NCBI RefSeq assembly: GCF_030864005.1
Contig: NZ_CP132976.1
Coordinates: 2,542,001-2,606,000 of the forward strand
Length of the DNA stretch: 64,000 nucleotides
Source of the DNA: Achromobacter seleniivolatilans
GTDB lineage: Bacteria; Pseudomonadota; Gammaproteobacteria; Burkholderiales; Burkholderiaceae_B
Direction of reading: 5' to 3'
Of the stretch, positions 26,512 through 36,007 are shown in pieces. The first letter of the stretch is position 1. Every line of letters begins with the position of its first letter. A program made the position numbers and the translations under genes. The notes beneath the pieces were generated by a model that saw only the letters and a list, made by a program, of their open reading frames with translations, made no database searches and had not been told where the DNA came from.

Positions 26512-27591
26512 CTACTGATATGACATCGTGAAGGTGGCCACGCTGTTGACGGTGCCTGGCGTAATTGTCGCGGCGGTCTGTACATATCTCACCGTGAGCG
26601 GAATGCTCATATGACCGGAGACGGCTTGCCCCGCAAGCCATTGATTCGTGTTTCCGGCTTGCGCGGAATCCGGCCCGAATGACACCGGGTTCCCTTGTGG
26701 GTCGAGTATTTGAAGCTTGACGCCGCTCGCGGTCGAATCCGACTTTGTTGAGAGAGTGCTACTCACATTGGTTGGAGATACGTTATCGGTCAGCGTCACA
26801 AACACTTTACTGGTGGTATTGGGGCAATTTACGGCCAGTGGAATGGGCGCGCTGCCCGCCGTGGAACCGACGCCAGAGAATGAGCTGGCCTTGACTGGGT
26901 CCAGCTTGACCGAAGATGACGGTGTTGTCACGGAGCAGGCTGCCGAAGTGATGGTTGTGGTATTGCTGGGCATCGTCGCGGTAAAAACTACCGAAGCATT
27001 GCCGCCTGCATAAAAAATCCCGACCCGGCCCGCAGTGCCCATACCGCTTGGGTTCAATGAAAGTGGCCCCGGTTGGATGGCAGCGCCAGTCGTTACTAAA
27101 TTAACGGTCAGATTTAGCTGAGAGGAAAACGTAGGAGAAGCAAGCCCACCTGCAACGGAGGCTGCGTTCGTGGATGAGTCGATGCTCATGTTGGGCAGCC
27201 CGCCTCCGGATAGCGTCGCCGTGTAGCCTACGCCTGCCACTGTGGTCGACCCAACGCGATTGGTGACATTCCCACCAGAGGCGATTTGCCACCAAAGCGT
27301 GCCTGAACTCGTGCAATTTGCATATCTCGTGCCCGCCGTGGCACCGTTTACTGGAACAGTGACCGTCGCCAATACAGTATTGGCCTGGGCATTGGGCGGC
27401 ACGGAGATCGTCGCCGGAAAGGTGACCACTGTCACAGGCAAGGTCGCTACTGCCGTGCAATCCGCGTGCGCTCGTGAGCTACCAAACAGCGTGACAATAG
27501 TCATGCCCAGAAGTCCAAACAACATCTTTCCGAGATGCCCCCTCGGAAGGAATCGCACCATATTTTCGACGACTTCAAATTCAGATTTCAT
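26512..27591 (-). CDS. Fimbrial tip/adhesin subunit (FimD-like)
   Basis: About 359 residues. A signal peptide runs to SSRAHA before DCTAV. The N-terminal domain is a receptor- or lectin-type beta domain (ATLPVTVVTFPATISVPPNA). The C-terminal domain (about residues 215-359) is a classical pilin fold: AACSVTTPSSSVKLDPV, FVTLTDNVSPTN, IPLTVRYVQTAATITPG and a terminal TFTMSYQ donor-strand motif. Position after pilin, chaperone and usher matches FimD of Bordetella. The start is uncertain: 27591 or 27561 give a signal peptide, while a GTG at 27741 overlapping the usher stop gives an odd N-terminus. Confidence 0.8.
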   Translation of the reverse strand: MKSEFEVVENMVRFLPRGHLGKMLFGLLGMTIVTLFGSSRAHADCTAVATLPVTVVTFPATISVPPNAQANTVLATVTVPVNGATAGTRYANCTSSGTLWWQIASGGNVTNRVGSTTVAGVGYTATLSGGGLPNMSIDSSTNAASVAGGLASPTFSSQLNLTVNLVTTGAAIQPGPLSLNPSGMGTAGRVGIFYAGGNASVVFTATMPSNTTTITSAACSVTTPSSSVKLDPVKASSFSGVGSTAGSAPIPLAVNCPNTTSKVFVTLTDNVSPTNVSSTLSTKSDSTASGVKLQILDPQGNPVSFGPDSAQAGNTNQWLAGQAVSGHMSIPLTVRYVQTAATITPGTVNSVATFTMSYQ

Positions 27592-27737
27592 GATGTTCTT
27601 CACTTTTTCGAAAGCAGCTATACAGGCAGGCCAGTACTCGCCTGACCTGGGCAAGCACCGTTTATAGGATGATGTTTCAGACCAAACGGCGAAGCATTTT
27701 GTCTGGCCGTAATTCTCAACACCAGCCCCATTAACTT

Positions 27738-30371
27738 TCACCTTTCAATCCCCTCAGCTCCGGTCCGAGGCGACTCGCCCCCTCCCATGCAATGCCCTTC
27801 AAGCGATAGATACGCTGCGCGCGACGTCGCCGCCTGCTCAGGCACCTCGTAATCGATCTTGCATTGCTCCGCCGCATCCGGGCCCCACTTCACAAACAGC
27901 GAGCCCTTACGTTCCAGCCCTCGCGCGAAGATCTGGCTATCCTGGGCCACAACACCAACAGCCAGCCCCTTGTCGTCAACGACATCGGCGCCAAACGGCA
28001 ACGCACGGCCATCGGCTTGCGGAGCACGTATCAAGGCGGCGCGCCCGCTCACCATCTTGTACTTAAGCATCACCACCGAACCCAAGCGCGGCACCGCCCG
28101 TTCCGAGGTCGACTGGAATTCGATATCGTTGGAGGTGCCCTTCGGATCAATATCTACCGTGTTCATGCCGTAAGGCGTCAGAAACGGCACCACCGCATAG
28201 CCTTGGCTATTGACCTTGGTTCCCGAAGCGCTCAACACACGCGCCCCTTCCGCACCCGGTGCTTCGACAATCCCGAAGGTGTCGCCAACTGTCTGCGAAA
28301 GCGTCACTCCCCCGGGATGGACAACGATGGATCCGCTCACGCCAGCCGAAGTCTGGCTTGATCCTGAACCACTGCTTGCGGATGCGGACAATTGCGCATA
28401 CGGCGCCCGGTACGTGCCGCTAACGCCCGCGCTGGACGAGCGATTGCCGTCACCTCCGCTGTACATGCCGTAAGCGTTGTAGGAGTATTGGTTATCGTCA
28501 CCCAACGTACCGCTCAAGTTGGTCTGCATCAGGGTTTCGCTGCCCGAACGGCCCAAGCTTGTGGACAGCAGGGGCGAGTGCGGTGTGCGACCCAGCGGAA
28601 TAGACGTACTGATCATGAACTGGTTAGACATGGAGCCATCCCAGTTGCGGGTGCGGCCCGCCGTCACACTGTAAGTGCCGTACTCGAAGCCATTTGAGTA
28701 GCCCGCCTGATAGAACGTATCGCTTCCGCCACGGTTCCAGTATTGCTGCGCCGACGCGCTTACGAACACGCTGCCGCCACGTCGAAAATTCTGATTGACC
28801 GTCAACTGAAAGCGGTTCTTTTGACGGTAGAACGAATTGATATCATTGCCCTGCATCGCAAAATCGCGCGCTGAAGCGGCATCGGTCAGACTCATATAGT
28901 CTGCCGTCGAATAGCGATAAGCCGCCACCGCGATATTGGTATTGGTGGGATCGATAAACTTGTTGTAGCCAAGACGCCAACTCGTCCCGCGCAGCGTATT
29001 TTGGCCAGAAATCTGCGTTTTCGCCCCCGTAACGTCAGCCGAAAATGCGCCGAAATCCGTGTTGACCGCTGCCCCGATGTTGGCCGCCACATAGCCATTG
29101 CCCGCGATGCCGCCTCCGTATGCCGTCAGCAGGTTCGTCAATCCACGCTGCAACGTGAACTGCGTGAAGTTCGGCTTGCTAGCCAAGTTGAGGTTGCGCA
29201 ACTGCCCTGCTGTCACCGAAAAGCGCGTGGCGCCCGGGCGCAATGACTGCGCCACCGAGGCAAACGGCACCACAAAAGTCTTCGTTCGCCCGCCGGCTTC
29301 GGTCACTGTGACGTCCAGGTTGCCGCCGTACCCCGTTGCGTACAGATCCTTGATCTCGAACGGGCCCGGCGAGACGCTGGTTTCGTAAATCACCTGATTG
29401 TTCTGCCGGATCGTGACCCGGGCGTTGGAATCCGCCGTACCGCGAACGATCGGTGCATAGCCGCGCAACGAATCGGGCAACATGCGATCGTCCGAAGCAA
29501 TCTGCGCCCCGCGAAACTGCACGCTATCGAAGACGTCGCCGGTGGTGAAGCCGTCGCCCAACGTCACCTGGGACTTTAGTGCGGTCACGTCGTGCTGCAA
29601 ATACGTCGCGTAATTGTCGAAGCGCGTCCCCTGGCCGCTCGACTGCACCACGGATGATTGATGTCGCAAGCGCCAGCCGCCCAGGTTCACACCAGCGTTG
29701 AGACCCAGATAGCTTTGCGTCGAATTGAAGCCAGATCCGCTTGAGCGATAGGTGTTGGCGTTATAGCTGACGAAGCCGGCAGTCACTCCGTCTTGCCACA
29801 TCTCAGGTGGCACATAGCCGCGCACGGAGTTACTCAAATACATCTGCGGCACGCTCAGCGTAACCTTCTGCTCTGAAAAATCGAAGTCGACCATCGCGCC
29901 CGGAACGATCGACGGCAGGTCCACACAGTCTTCCCCCATCGCGGCGCTGTCCGCGGCATTCGCTTTGGCAAAGTCGACCCCCAACGTCTCCAGTAATCGA
30001 CGGCTAAGACACGCTCGCGCGGTAACGCCATCACCAGTGGCTACGAATCGCACATCTTGATGCGAGACGCGCATGTCGTTCACGTAGATGTCGACGGAAT
30101 ACATGCCGGGAGAAATCGGATTGCCGCGCGCGAATCTCGAGACGTCCAAGGTCTGCGCCGAATCTGTGCGCAAGAACGTCGGGTCGAACTCAACGGCAGC
30201 CGTCGTAATCGCTCCTGCGGCAGACGTCTCCGCAGCGATCGCCACCGTTGGTTGCACCACCCCGGTAGCCGCAAACACCGACATCAGCACAGCAACGATG
30301 GGATGCAAACCAAACGAATCCGGCATTTCTCGAGCGTGACCAGGCAGCTGATGAATGAATGACTGCTTCAT
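27738..30371 (-). CDS. Outer-membrane fimbrial usher (FimC/FimD-type)
   Basis: 877 residues, the usual length. Features seen: a long signal peptide (about 1-46), the N-terminal domain EFDPTFLRTDSAQTLDVSRFARGN, the barrel with plug domain (LPDSLRGYAPIVRGTADSNARVTIRQ split over the conserved region, QVIYETSVSPGPFEIKDLY), and C-terminal plug-like domains ending in CKIDYEVPEQ. Ushers receive chaperone-subunit complexes and secrete the fimbria. Usher translation may be limited by a terminator-like hairpin in front of it. Confidence 0.95.
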   Translation of the reverse strand: MKQSFIHQLPGHAREMPDSFGLHPIVAVLMSVFAATGVVQPTVAIAAETSAAGAITTAAVEFDPTFLRTDSAQTLDVSRFARGNPISPGMYSVDIYVNDMRVSHQDVRFVATGDGVTARACLSRRLLETLGVDFAKANAADSAAMGEDCVDLPSIVPGAMVDFDFSEQKVTLSVPQMYLSNSVRGYVPPEMWQDGVTAGFVSYNANTYRSSGSGFNSTQSYLGLNAGVNLGGWRLRHQSSVVQSSGQGTRFDNYATYLQHDVTALKSQVTLGDGFTTGDVFDSVQFRGAQIASDDRMLPDSLRGYAPIVRGTADSNARVTIRQNNQVIYETSVSPGPFEIKDLYATGYGGNLDVTVTEAGGRTKTFVVPFASVAQSLRPGATRFSVTAGQLRNLNLASKPNFTQFTLQRGLTNLLTAYGGGIAGNGYVAANIGAAVNTDFGAFSADVTGAKTQISGQNTLRGTSWRLGYNKFIDPTNTNIAVAAYRYSTADYMSLTDAASARDFAMQGNDINSFYRQKNRFQLTVNQNFRRGGSVFVSASAQQYWNRGGSDTFYQAGYSNGFEYGTYSVTAGRTRNWDGSMSNQFMISTSIPLGRTPHSPLLSTSLGRSGSETLMQTNLSGTLGDDNQYSYNAYGMYSGGDGNRSSSAGVSGTYRAPYAQLSASASSGSGSSQTSAGVSGSIVVHPGGVTLSQTVGDTFGIVEAPGAEGARVLSASGTKVNSQGYAVVPFLTPYGMNTVDIDPKGTSNDIEFQSTSERAVPRLGSVVMLKYKMVSGRAALIRAPQADGRALPFGADVVDDKGLAVGVVAQDSQIFARGLERKGSLFVKWGPDAAEQCKIDYEVPEQAATSRAAYLSLEGHCMGGGESPRTGAEGIER

Positions 30372-30448
30372 GTTCTGACAAGTTTCCGATGTCTTTTAAT
30401 AGGCGTGCGACATCGCTGCGTGCTGCTCGAGCAGCGCACACCCAATTC

Positions 30449-30483
30449 AAAAAATTAAAATGGGTCGGTCAGGCTTTCCGACC
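30449..30483 (-). terminator. Intercistronic attenuator between chaperone and usher
   Basis: On the minus strand GGTCGG-AAAGCCTGA-CCGACC is followed by CATTTTAATTTTTT. It lies inside the fimbrial operon, 78 bases after the chaperone stop... and before the usher start, so partial termination could keep usher levels below pilin and chaperone levels. Confidence 0.6.
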
Positions 30484-30497
30484 AGCCAGGCCAAGTT

Positions 30498-31244
30498 CTA
30501 TTGGCTAAGTGTCGCGTCGCCAACGATGGCGCCGCCGTAGTCATTGATTGCGCTGTATTTCACCTTCGCACCAGTGGCTACCGAGCTCATGTTGCGAATG
30601 GGCAGCACTTGAGTTGTATGCGGCGCGACCATTCCACCCGCATCATTCTTAAACGTTTGCCCCCCGCTCTGCACATCAATTTCACTGAACGAAACGTGAT
30701 AGGGCGTCGGGTTCGATACGCTCACAGCCTGGCCTTTGCCATCCGGAGACGCCACGATCTTCCAGCTGAGCTTCGCCGGCGCGTCTTCGGGCTTGCCGGG
30801 CAGATTTTCCGGCCGCGCAAACATCTTGATCCGCGTGCGATACGCCACCTGCAATGTATTGACGTCAGCAGCGGTGGCGGGCTTGGGTGGTATATCCAAC
30901 ACATTCAACCAGTAAAGGGACTCACGATCCTGCGGCAGTGTGTGGCCGCCACTGATCATCACGCGCAACATCTGCCCCTTCTTCGCGTCCATGCGAAAGA
31001 TTGGCGGCGTAATCACAAAAGGGACCTTGACGTCACCGGGCTTCGCGTCCGCATCACCGTCATCCATCCAGACCTGCACAAGCGACGGCAAATTGCTGTC
31101 GTTATCCAGTTTGACCGTAACTTCGCGCTGCTCAAGCGGATACACCACCCGTGTTCCACCGATCGTCACGCTTGCCTGTGCACTGCTCGCGAGCAATACA
31201 CAGGCAAGCCCGATCCCGAATATCTTTTTTTTATGTAGCTTCAT
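30498..31244 (-). CDS. Periplasmic fimbrial chaperone (PapD/FimB type)
   Basis: 248 residues with a signal peptide ending AQASV. The PapD-like immunoglobulin fold is shown by VTIGGTRVVYPLEQREVTVKL, the subunit-binding strand FRMDAKKGQMLRVMI, LYWLNVLDIPPKP and the conserved YRTRIKMFARPENLPG. It caps pilin subunits in the periplasm. An AAGGGG ribosome site precedes the ATG. Second gene of the operon. Confidence 0.94.
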   Translation of the reverse strand: MKLHKKKIFGIGLACVLLASSAQASVTIGGTRVVYPLEQREVTVKLDNDSNLPSLVQVWMDDGDADAKPGDVKVPFVITPPIFRMDAKKGQMLRVMISGGHTLPQDRESLYWLNVLDIPPKPATAADVNTLQVAYRTRIKMFARPENLPGKPEDAPAKLSWKIVASPDGKGQAVSVSNPTPYHVSFSEIDVQSGGQTFKNDAGGMVAPHTTQVLPIRNMSSVATGAKVKYSAINDYGGAIVGDATLSQ

Positions 31245-31318
31245 CAGTGCCCCTTTACAGATCGATTCGCATTGCGCTGAGGAAGGCGCTCGCTTACGTG
31301 AACGCCTTCAGGCACCAT

Positions 31319-31867
31319 TTACTGATACTGCATCGAGAATTGCACCGAGGTATTCACGGTGCCAGCAGTGGCTTGGCCCGTCGCGTAGTAGCGGGCGTAG
31401 TACTTCAGTTCAGCCGCGCCGCCGGTGATTGCCGCGCCATTGGTGGCAAACTGGTTATTCGAGTTGGTCGTGACGTTGATTGGCGCCATCTGACCATTCA
31501 GCAATTGCACCTGCACGTTGGCGGCGGAACCGCTGTTGATGAGGTTGCCGCTGTCTTGATCGACCTGCGGACCGTTTTCGAAGCTGGCGATAGCCTTCGT
31601 GCCGGACGTGCAACCGGACAACGTGAACTTCAAGTCGGCCGGCTGCGACGTACCAGCGGTTTGACCGATGGAGCCCAGCGAGCTGGCCGTCACGGTCGGC
31701 AGCACAATGGCCTTGCTGGCTTCTGCGCCAGCGGCGCCGCCATTGATCGAGCAGGTGATGTCCGAAACGGTACCCGTAATGGTGATCGTGCCGTCAGCGG
31801 CTTGAGCGCCAAGCGAAGCGAAGCCCAACAGGCCGCCGAGAGCGAGGGCCGGAATAATTGCTTTCAT
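31319..31867 (-). CDS. Major fimbrial subunit (pilin)
   Basis: 182 residues. A signal peptide (MKAIIPALALGGLLGFASL..., cleavage after AQA) precedes DGTITITGTVSDITCSING. Two Cys for the pilin disulfide (ITCSI and SGCTSG) and the C-terminal TVNTSVQFSMQYQ with penultimate Tyr are typical of class 1 pilins. It is the first gene of the operon, upstream of chaperone, usher and tip protein. No poly-C phase-variation tract, as known in Bordetella pertussis fim promoters, is visible upstream. Confidence 0.92.
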   Translation of the reverse strand: MKAIIPALALGGLLGFASLGAQAADGTITITGTVSDITCSINGGAAGAEASKAIVLPTVTASSLGSIGQTAGTSQPADLKFTLSGCTSGTKAIASFENGPQVDQDSGNLINSGSAANVQVQLLNGQMAPINVTTNSNNQFATNGAAITGGAAELKYYARYYATGQATAGTVNTSVQFSMQYQ

Positions 31868-32252
31868 GTCTGATATACCAGTGGATGAATGGGAGAGGAG
31901 ATATGCAGCCGATGTTTTTAATTCGGTCGGCCGCAAGTGCCAGTTCGCTCCAAGGATTCGCGCCAGTTGCTGGCGTTTCTCAGTTTGGATGCTGCTTAGG
32001 TTGGCGATACAAATACTAAAGTTTTCCCAATTGCGACCAAATAGGACAGGTACTAAATCGTTGGGACGGCAGCATTGACGTCCGGTAAACATGAATGCGG
32101 ATCGGGCATTTCGGCGGATATCGGACGATTACCTCGATTGGCTTCATATCCAATTGCGGGCTTGCTTGCCCGCAGCTTTAGTACACGTCTCATACTCACC
32201 CAAAGTTTTAACTCCTAGCATTTGAAGTGCAATTTTTCTTTAAGGCACTTCA
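31868..32252. other. Divergent promoter region between pilin and second autotransporter
   Basis: No gene is supported. It is more AT-rich than the flanks and must hold both promoters. One perfect hairpin TGCGGGC-TTGCTT-GCCCGCA occurs at 32155-32174, and an AAGG ribosome site for the autotransporter lies at its right end. Confidence 0.5.
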
Positions 32253-35200
32253 ATGAATAGGATCTATCAAGTCGTCCGCAATGCGACGACTGGAGCTTGG
32301 GTTGTCGCATCCGAGCTCGCCAGTGGACGCGGGCGCAGCAAGTCCGTCGTGATAGCCTCGGCGGCCATCACGCTAGTTTCGGCTCTCTGTATGACGTCAT
32401 CTGCCAGAGCCGACAACATCAACAATGACATCGTTGTTTCCGGCGTGAACGGTGGGGACCGGCCGAGCCCGTGGGAAGTGGATTCCATCCGCTTGGGAAG
32501 CAATGCCGGCGCCTCTGGCAGCTTGACGATCACCGATGGCGGCACCGTCACCACTCCAAGCTACGGTTACATCGGCGACGCTGCCGGCAGCACGGGTTCC
32601 GTCTCGGTTACGGGTCCTGATTCGGCCTGGCACAGCGGCACGATCAACGTTGGCCTGGGCGCCGACAGCACGGGCAGTTTGACCATCACAGACCAGGGAA
32701 CGGTCACCTCCACAGGGGTCGTCGTTGGCATCGGAAAGGGCTCCACTGGAACGGTCGACGTAACGGGGCCTGGCACGAGCTTGGCCGTCGACGGTGTCTT
32801 GTGGGTCGGCTTTAACGGCGATGGCACGGTGAACGTCGAGAATGGCGGTTCTGTGAGTAGCAGTAGCGCAACGGTGGGATTGGGTTCCACTGGCACTGTC
32901 AATGTGTCTGGCCCAGACTCGACCTTGAACATCGCCGGCAAGTTGAGCGTCGCCTCCGGCACAGATAGCCAAGGCAACCTTTATATTCGCGACGGCGGCA
33001 AGGTCGACGCTAACGAAATACGCATCGGCAATAATGTTGACACTGCCAACCAAGGCGCTGTCGGTAGCGTATTGGTAGACGGAGCAGGCTCTCAATTAAC
33101 CAGCACCAATATGTTGCAAGTGGGCGGCAGCGGTGTGGGCCGGATGACGGTCAGCGATGGCGGCTTGGTGAACAGCGGCAACGGCTCAATATCCTCCTCG
33201 GGATCTGAAGGCAGCTTTGTCCACGTGACCGGAAACGGTTCAGCCTGGAATAACAATAATCTAACCGTTGGAGATTATTCCGACGATCACCCAACCTCGA
33301 ATTTGATGGTGGACCAGGGCGGCAAGGTCGTCACCGGTGATACTGGGACGGTCTACGCTGCGGGCGCCGCCACCATCTCGGGCGCCGGTTCTGCGTGGGA
33401 AATCAACGGCGAACTTCAAAGCAACGGCAGCATCGTCGTTGCCGACGGCGGCCGCATCAGCAGTAACGTCAAGGCTGACGGCGCCTACGCTGACAACCGC
33501 ATAGGCACTGGCATTCTGAGTGCCGGCACACGGCCCCCTTCCGTCTTGGTGACCGGCAGCGGCTCGTCCTTGAACTTCGATCACGGTGATCTGTACATTG
33601 CCGAAGGCATGGCAGGTAGCCTGGTCGTCGAGGCGGGTGGTGAGGTCAATGTATCGGCCAATGCCACCAGCCATATCGGTAGCGCTCACGCGAAATACGG
33701 TGATTCGATTGGTCAGGTGCTCGTCGAAGGCGCGGGATCGACGTGGCGTAGCGGCAATCTTGAACTGGGCCGAGGCGCGCAGGACATGTTTGACGAAGAC
33801 ATCACCCACAGCGGCCACGGCTCCTTGTCCATTGTTGACGGCGGCACCGTCCACAGCAGCTCGGTCGCTCTAGGCACCGGCCCGGGCAACAGTAGCGGCA
33901 CCGTTTACGTCAGCGGCGCCAGCTCATTGCTGGACAACGCGGGTACGCTACACGTGGGTCAGGAGGGTACGGGCGACTTCACCATTATGGAAGAGGGACA
34001 TGTGCGCAGCAGCGGCGACGTAGTGTTGGCGCAAGCGGCCGGTTCGACTGGCACGCTGAACATCGGCAGCGGCAACAAGGCCGGCACGTTGGACGCTACC
34101 CGCGTTCAAGGCGGAGAAGGTGTGGCGACGATCAACTTCAATCACACCGACGCTACCGACTTCGATGCGCAGATGAACGGCAACCTTACCGTCAACAAGG
34201 TAAACACCGGTACGGTGCGCCTGCTTGGGCAGAGCAATTACACCGGCACAACAACCGTGAATGGCGGCACGCTGCAAGCTGGCGCCGCTGGGGTCTTCAG
34301 CGGCAATTCCGGCTACAAGACAGGCCCGGCCGCAACGCTGGATATGGGTGGTTTTGATCAGAAAATTGCGAGCCTGGAAAACGCGGGCGTAGTTGCCTTT
34401 GCCGGAAATATGAATCCCTCCGCGCGCAGCGCTCCCATGGCTGGCGCAACCTTGACCGTGTCCGGCGACTACGTTGGCAACGGCGGCGCCCTGCTGATGA
34501 ATACGGCGCTGGGCAGCGACGATTCCGTCACCGACAGGCTGGTGGTCGGCGGCAACACAAGCGGCGAGACCTTTGTGCAAGTGAAGAATGCGGGCGGCGC
34601 GGGTGCTGCCACGGATAACGGTATCGAGCTGATCAGCGTGGCGGGTGTTTCCAACGGCACCTTCGCGCTGCAAGGCCGAGCCGTCGCTGGCCTGTACGAC
34701 TACCAGCTCTACCAGGGCGGCAAGACCACGCCGGATGATGGCAATTGGTATCTGCGTTCAGAAGCAGACCCGAAGAATCCGGGTACGCCCGAGGTTCCGG
34801 GCATGCCTGAAATTCCCGGCACGCCGGGACAGCCGGGCAAGCCGACGCTGCGCCCCGAACCCGGTGCGTATCTGGGGAACCAGAACGCAGCGCTGCGCAT
34901 GTTCCAGCACACCATGCACGACCGTGTAGGCGAACCGGGCCTGACCGCCCGCAAAGACGACGGTGATGGCTACGCAACCTGGATGCGTGTGCAGACCAGC
35001 AAGTTGAATTCCGGCAAGACCGGCGGCCAGATTGATGTCGACACGAACACCACCGTCATGCAGTTGGGCGCGGAAAAGCAATTCGATGCTGGCACAGGCC
35101 GCTTGCATGCCGGCGTGATGGGCGGCTATGGCCGCGCCACCACCGATGCCAAGTCCAATATCACTGGCCACAAGGCGCGTGGCATTGTGGATGGCAAGAA

Positions 35201-35792
35201 CATCGGCATCTACGGCACGTGGTTCCAGAACCCCTCGAGCCCCGAAGGCGCGTATGTCGATACGTGGTTGCAGTACGGTGATTTCGACAACACCGTCAAG
35301 GGCGACCATCTGGGTAGCGAGAAGTACAAATCTCGCACCTGGTCAGGTTCGTTAGAAGCGGGTTATGCGTTCAAGGTGCATCAAGGCGAACGCTACGGTG
35401 TCTATCTGGAACCGCAAGCGCAAGTGATTCACACCGACTACCGCAGCGACGACGTTCGCGAAGAGAATGGCACACGGGTGCAAAGCGGCAAGGCCGGTGG
35501 CACGACGACACGGTTGGGCGCGCGCGTCTATGCCCGTTCGTCGGACACCAGCTCGAACCGGATCCAGCCGTTTGCGGAAGTGAACTGGTGGTCGGGCGGC
35601 AACAAATCGTCGATCGCGATGGATGGCGAGCGTCTGAGCCATGACCTGCCGAAGAACATCCTTGAAACCAAGGTCGGCGCGCAGTTCGAAATCGGTCGGG
35701 GCTGGAGTGGTTACGGCAGTGTGGGCTACCAACAAGGCAGCAATAGCTTTAGCGACGTCAGCGGACAAGCCGGCGTCAAATTCAGCTGGTAA
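32253..35792 (+). CDS. ESPR autotransporter with tandem beta-helix repeats
   Basis: 1179 residues. The N-terminus MNRIYQVVRNATTGAWVVAS is an extended signal peptide region (ESPR); cleavage is likely after SSARA near residue 53. The passenger (about 54-830) is built from ~45-residue repeats containing GSTGTVxVTGPGSxL and GxLxIxDGGxVxS elements (for example STGSLTITDQGTVTS, GTGDFTIMEEGHVRS). A Pro/Gly linker (GTPEVPGMPEIPGTPGQPG) leads to a beta domain starting PGAYLGNQNAALRMF and ending VKFSW. A surface adhesin is likely; no catalytic motif seen. Confidence 0.94.
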   Translation: MNRIYQVVRNATTGAWVVASELASGRGRSKSVVIASAAITLVSALCMTSSARADNINNDIVVSGVNGGDRPSPWEVDSIRLGSNAGASGSLTITDGGTVTTPSYGYIGDAAGSTGSVSVTGPDSAWHSGTINVGLGADSTGSLTITDQGTVTSTGVVVGIGKGSTGTVDVTGPGTSLAVDGVLWVGFNGDGTVNVENGGSVSSSSATVGLGSTGTVNVSGPDSTLNIAGKLSVASGTDSQGNLYIRDGGKVDANEIRIGNNVDTANQGAVGSVLVDGAGSQLTSTNMLQVGGSGVGRMTVSDGGLVNSGNGSISSSGSEGSFVHVTGNGSAWNNNNLTVGDYSDDHPTSNLMVDQGGKVVTGDTGTVYAAGAATISGAGSAWEINGELQSNGSIVVADGGRISSNVKADGAYADNRIGTGILSAGTRPPSVLVTGSGSSLNFDHGDLYIAEGMAGSLVVEAGGEVNVSANATSHIGSAHAKYGDSIGQVLVEGAGSTWRSGNLELGRGAQDMFDEDITHSGHGSLSIVDGGTVHSSSVALGTGPGNSSGTVYVSGASSLLDNAGTLHVGQEGTGDFTIMEEGHVRSSGDVVLAQAAGSTGTLNIGSGNKAGTLDATRVQGGEGVATINFNHTDATDFDAQMNGNLTVNKVNTGTVRLLGQSNYTGTTTVNGGTLQAGAAGVFSGNSGYKTGPAATLDMGGFDQKIASLENAGVVAFAGNMNPSARSAPMAGATLTVSGDYVGNGGALLMNTALGSDDSVTDRLVVGGNTSGETFVQVKNAGGAGAATDNGIELISVAGVSNGTFALQGRAVAGLYDYQLYQGGKTTPDDGNWYLRSEADPKNPGTPEVPGMPEIPGTPGQPGKPTLRPEPGAYLGNQNAALRMFQHTMHDRVGEPGLTARKDDGDGYATWMRVQTSKLNSGKTGGQIDVDTNTTVMQLGAEKQFDAGTGRLHAGVMGGYGRATTDAKSNITGHKARGIVDGKNIGIYGTWFQNPSSPEGAYVDTWLQYGDFDNTVKGDHLGSEKYKSRTWSGSLEAGYAFKVHQGERYGVYLEPQAQVIHTDYRSDDVREENGTRVQSGKAGGTTTRLGARVYARSSDTSSNRIQPFAEVNWWSGGNKSSIAMDGERLSHDLPKNILETKVGAQFEIGRGWSGYGSVGYQQGSNSFSDVSGQAGVKFSW

Positions 35793-35819
35793 ACCGTAGA
35801 CCCTTCCCGCACGAAAGAA

Positions 35820-35853
35820 GTCTGGGCCGCATGGACACATGCGGCCCTATTTT
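35820..35853 (+). terminator. Terminator of the second autotransporter
   Basis: GGGCCGCATG-GACA-CATGCGGCCC followed by TATTTTTTT, just downstream of the stop. Confidence 0.88.
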
Positions 35854-36007
35854 TTTGGCCAAACTGGGCAGCGCCATGGCAATGCCAGATATCACACATC
35901 AGTTGACATATTTCTTGGTCATTATTTGTTACCCACGTTACCATGTGCATCGCTAATTAAATGGCGATCGCAATGAACGCTGCTTGAACAACCTCGACGT
36001 CTGCGTA

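Noticed and set aside
31868..32252. Poly-C phase-variable fim promoter as in Bordetella pertussis
   Set aside because: I looked for a C tract upstream of the pilin gene and found none.
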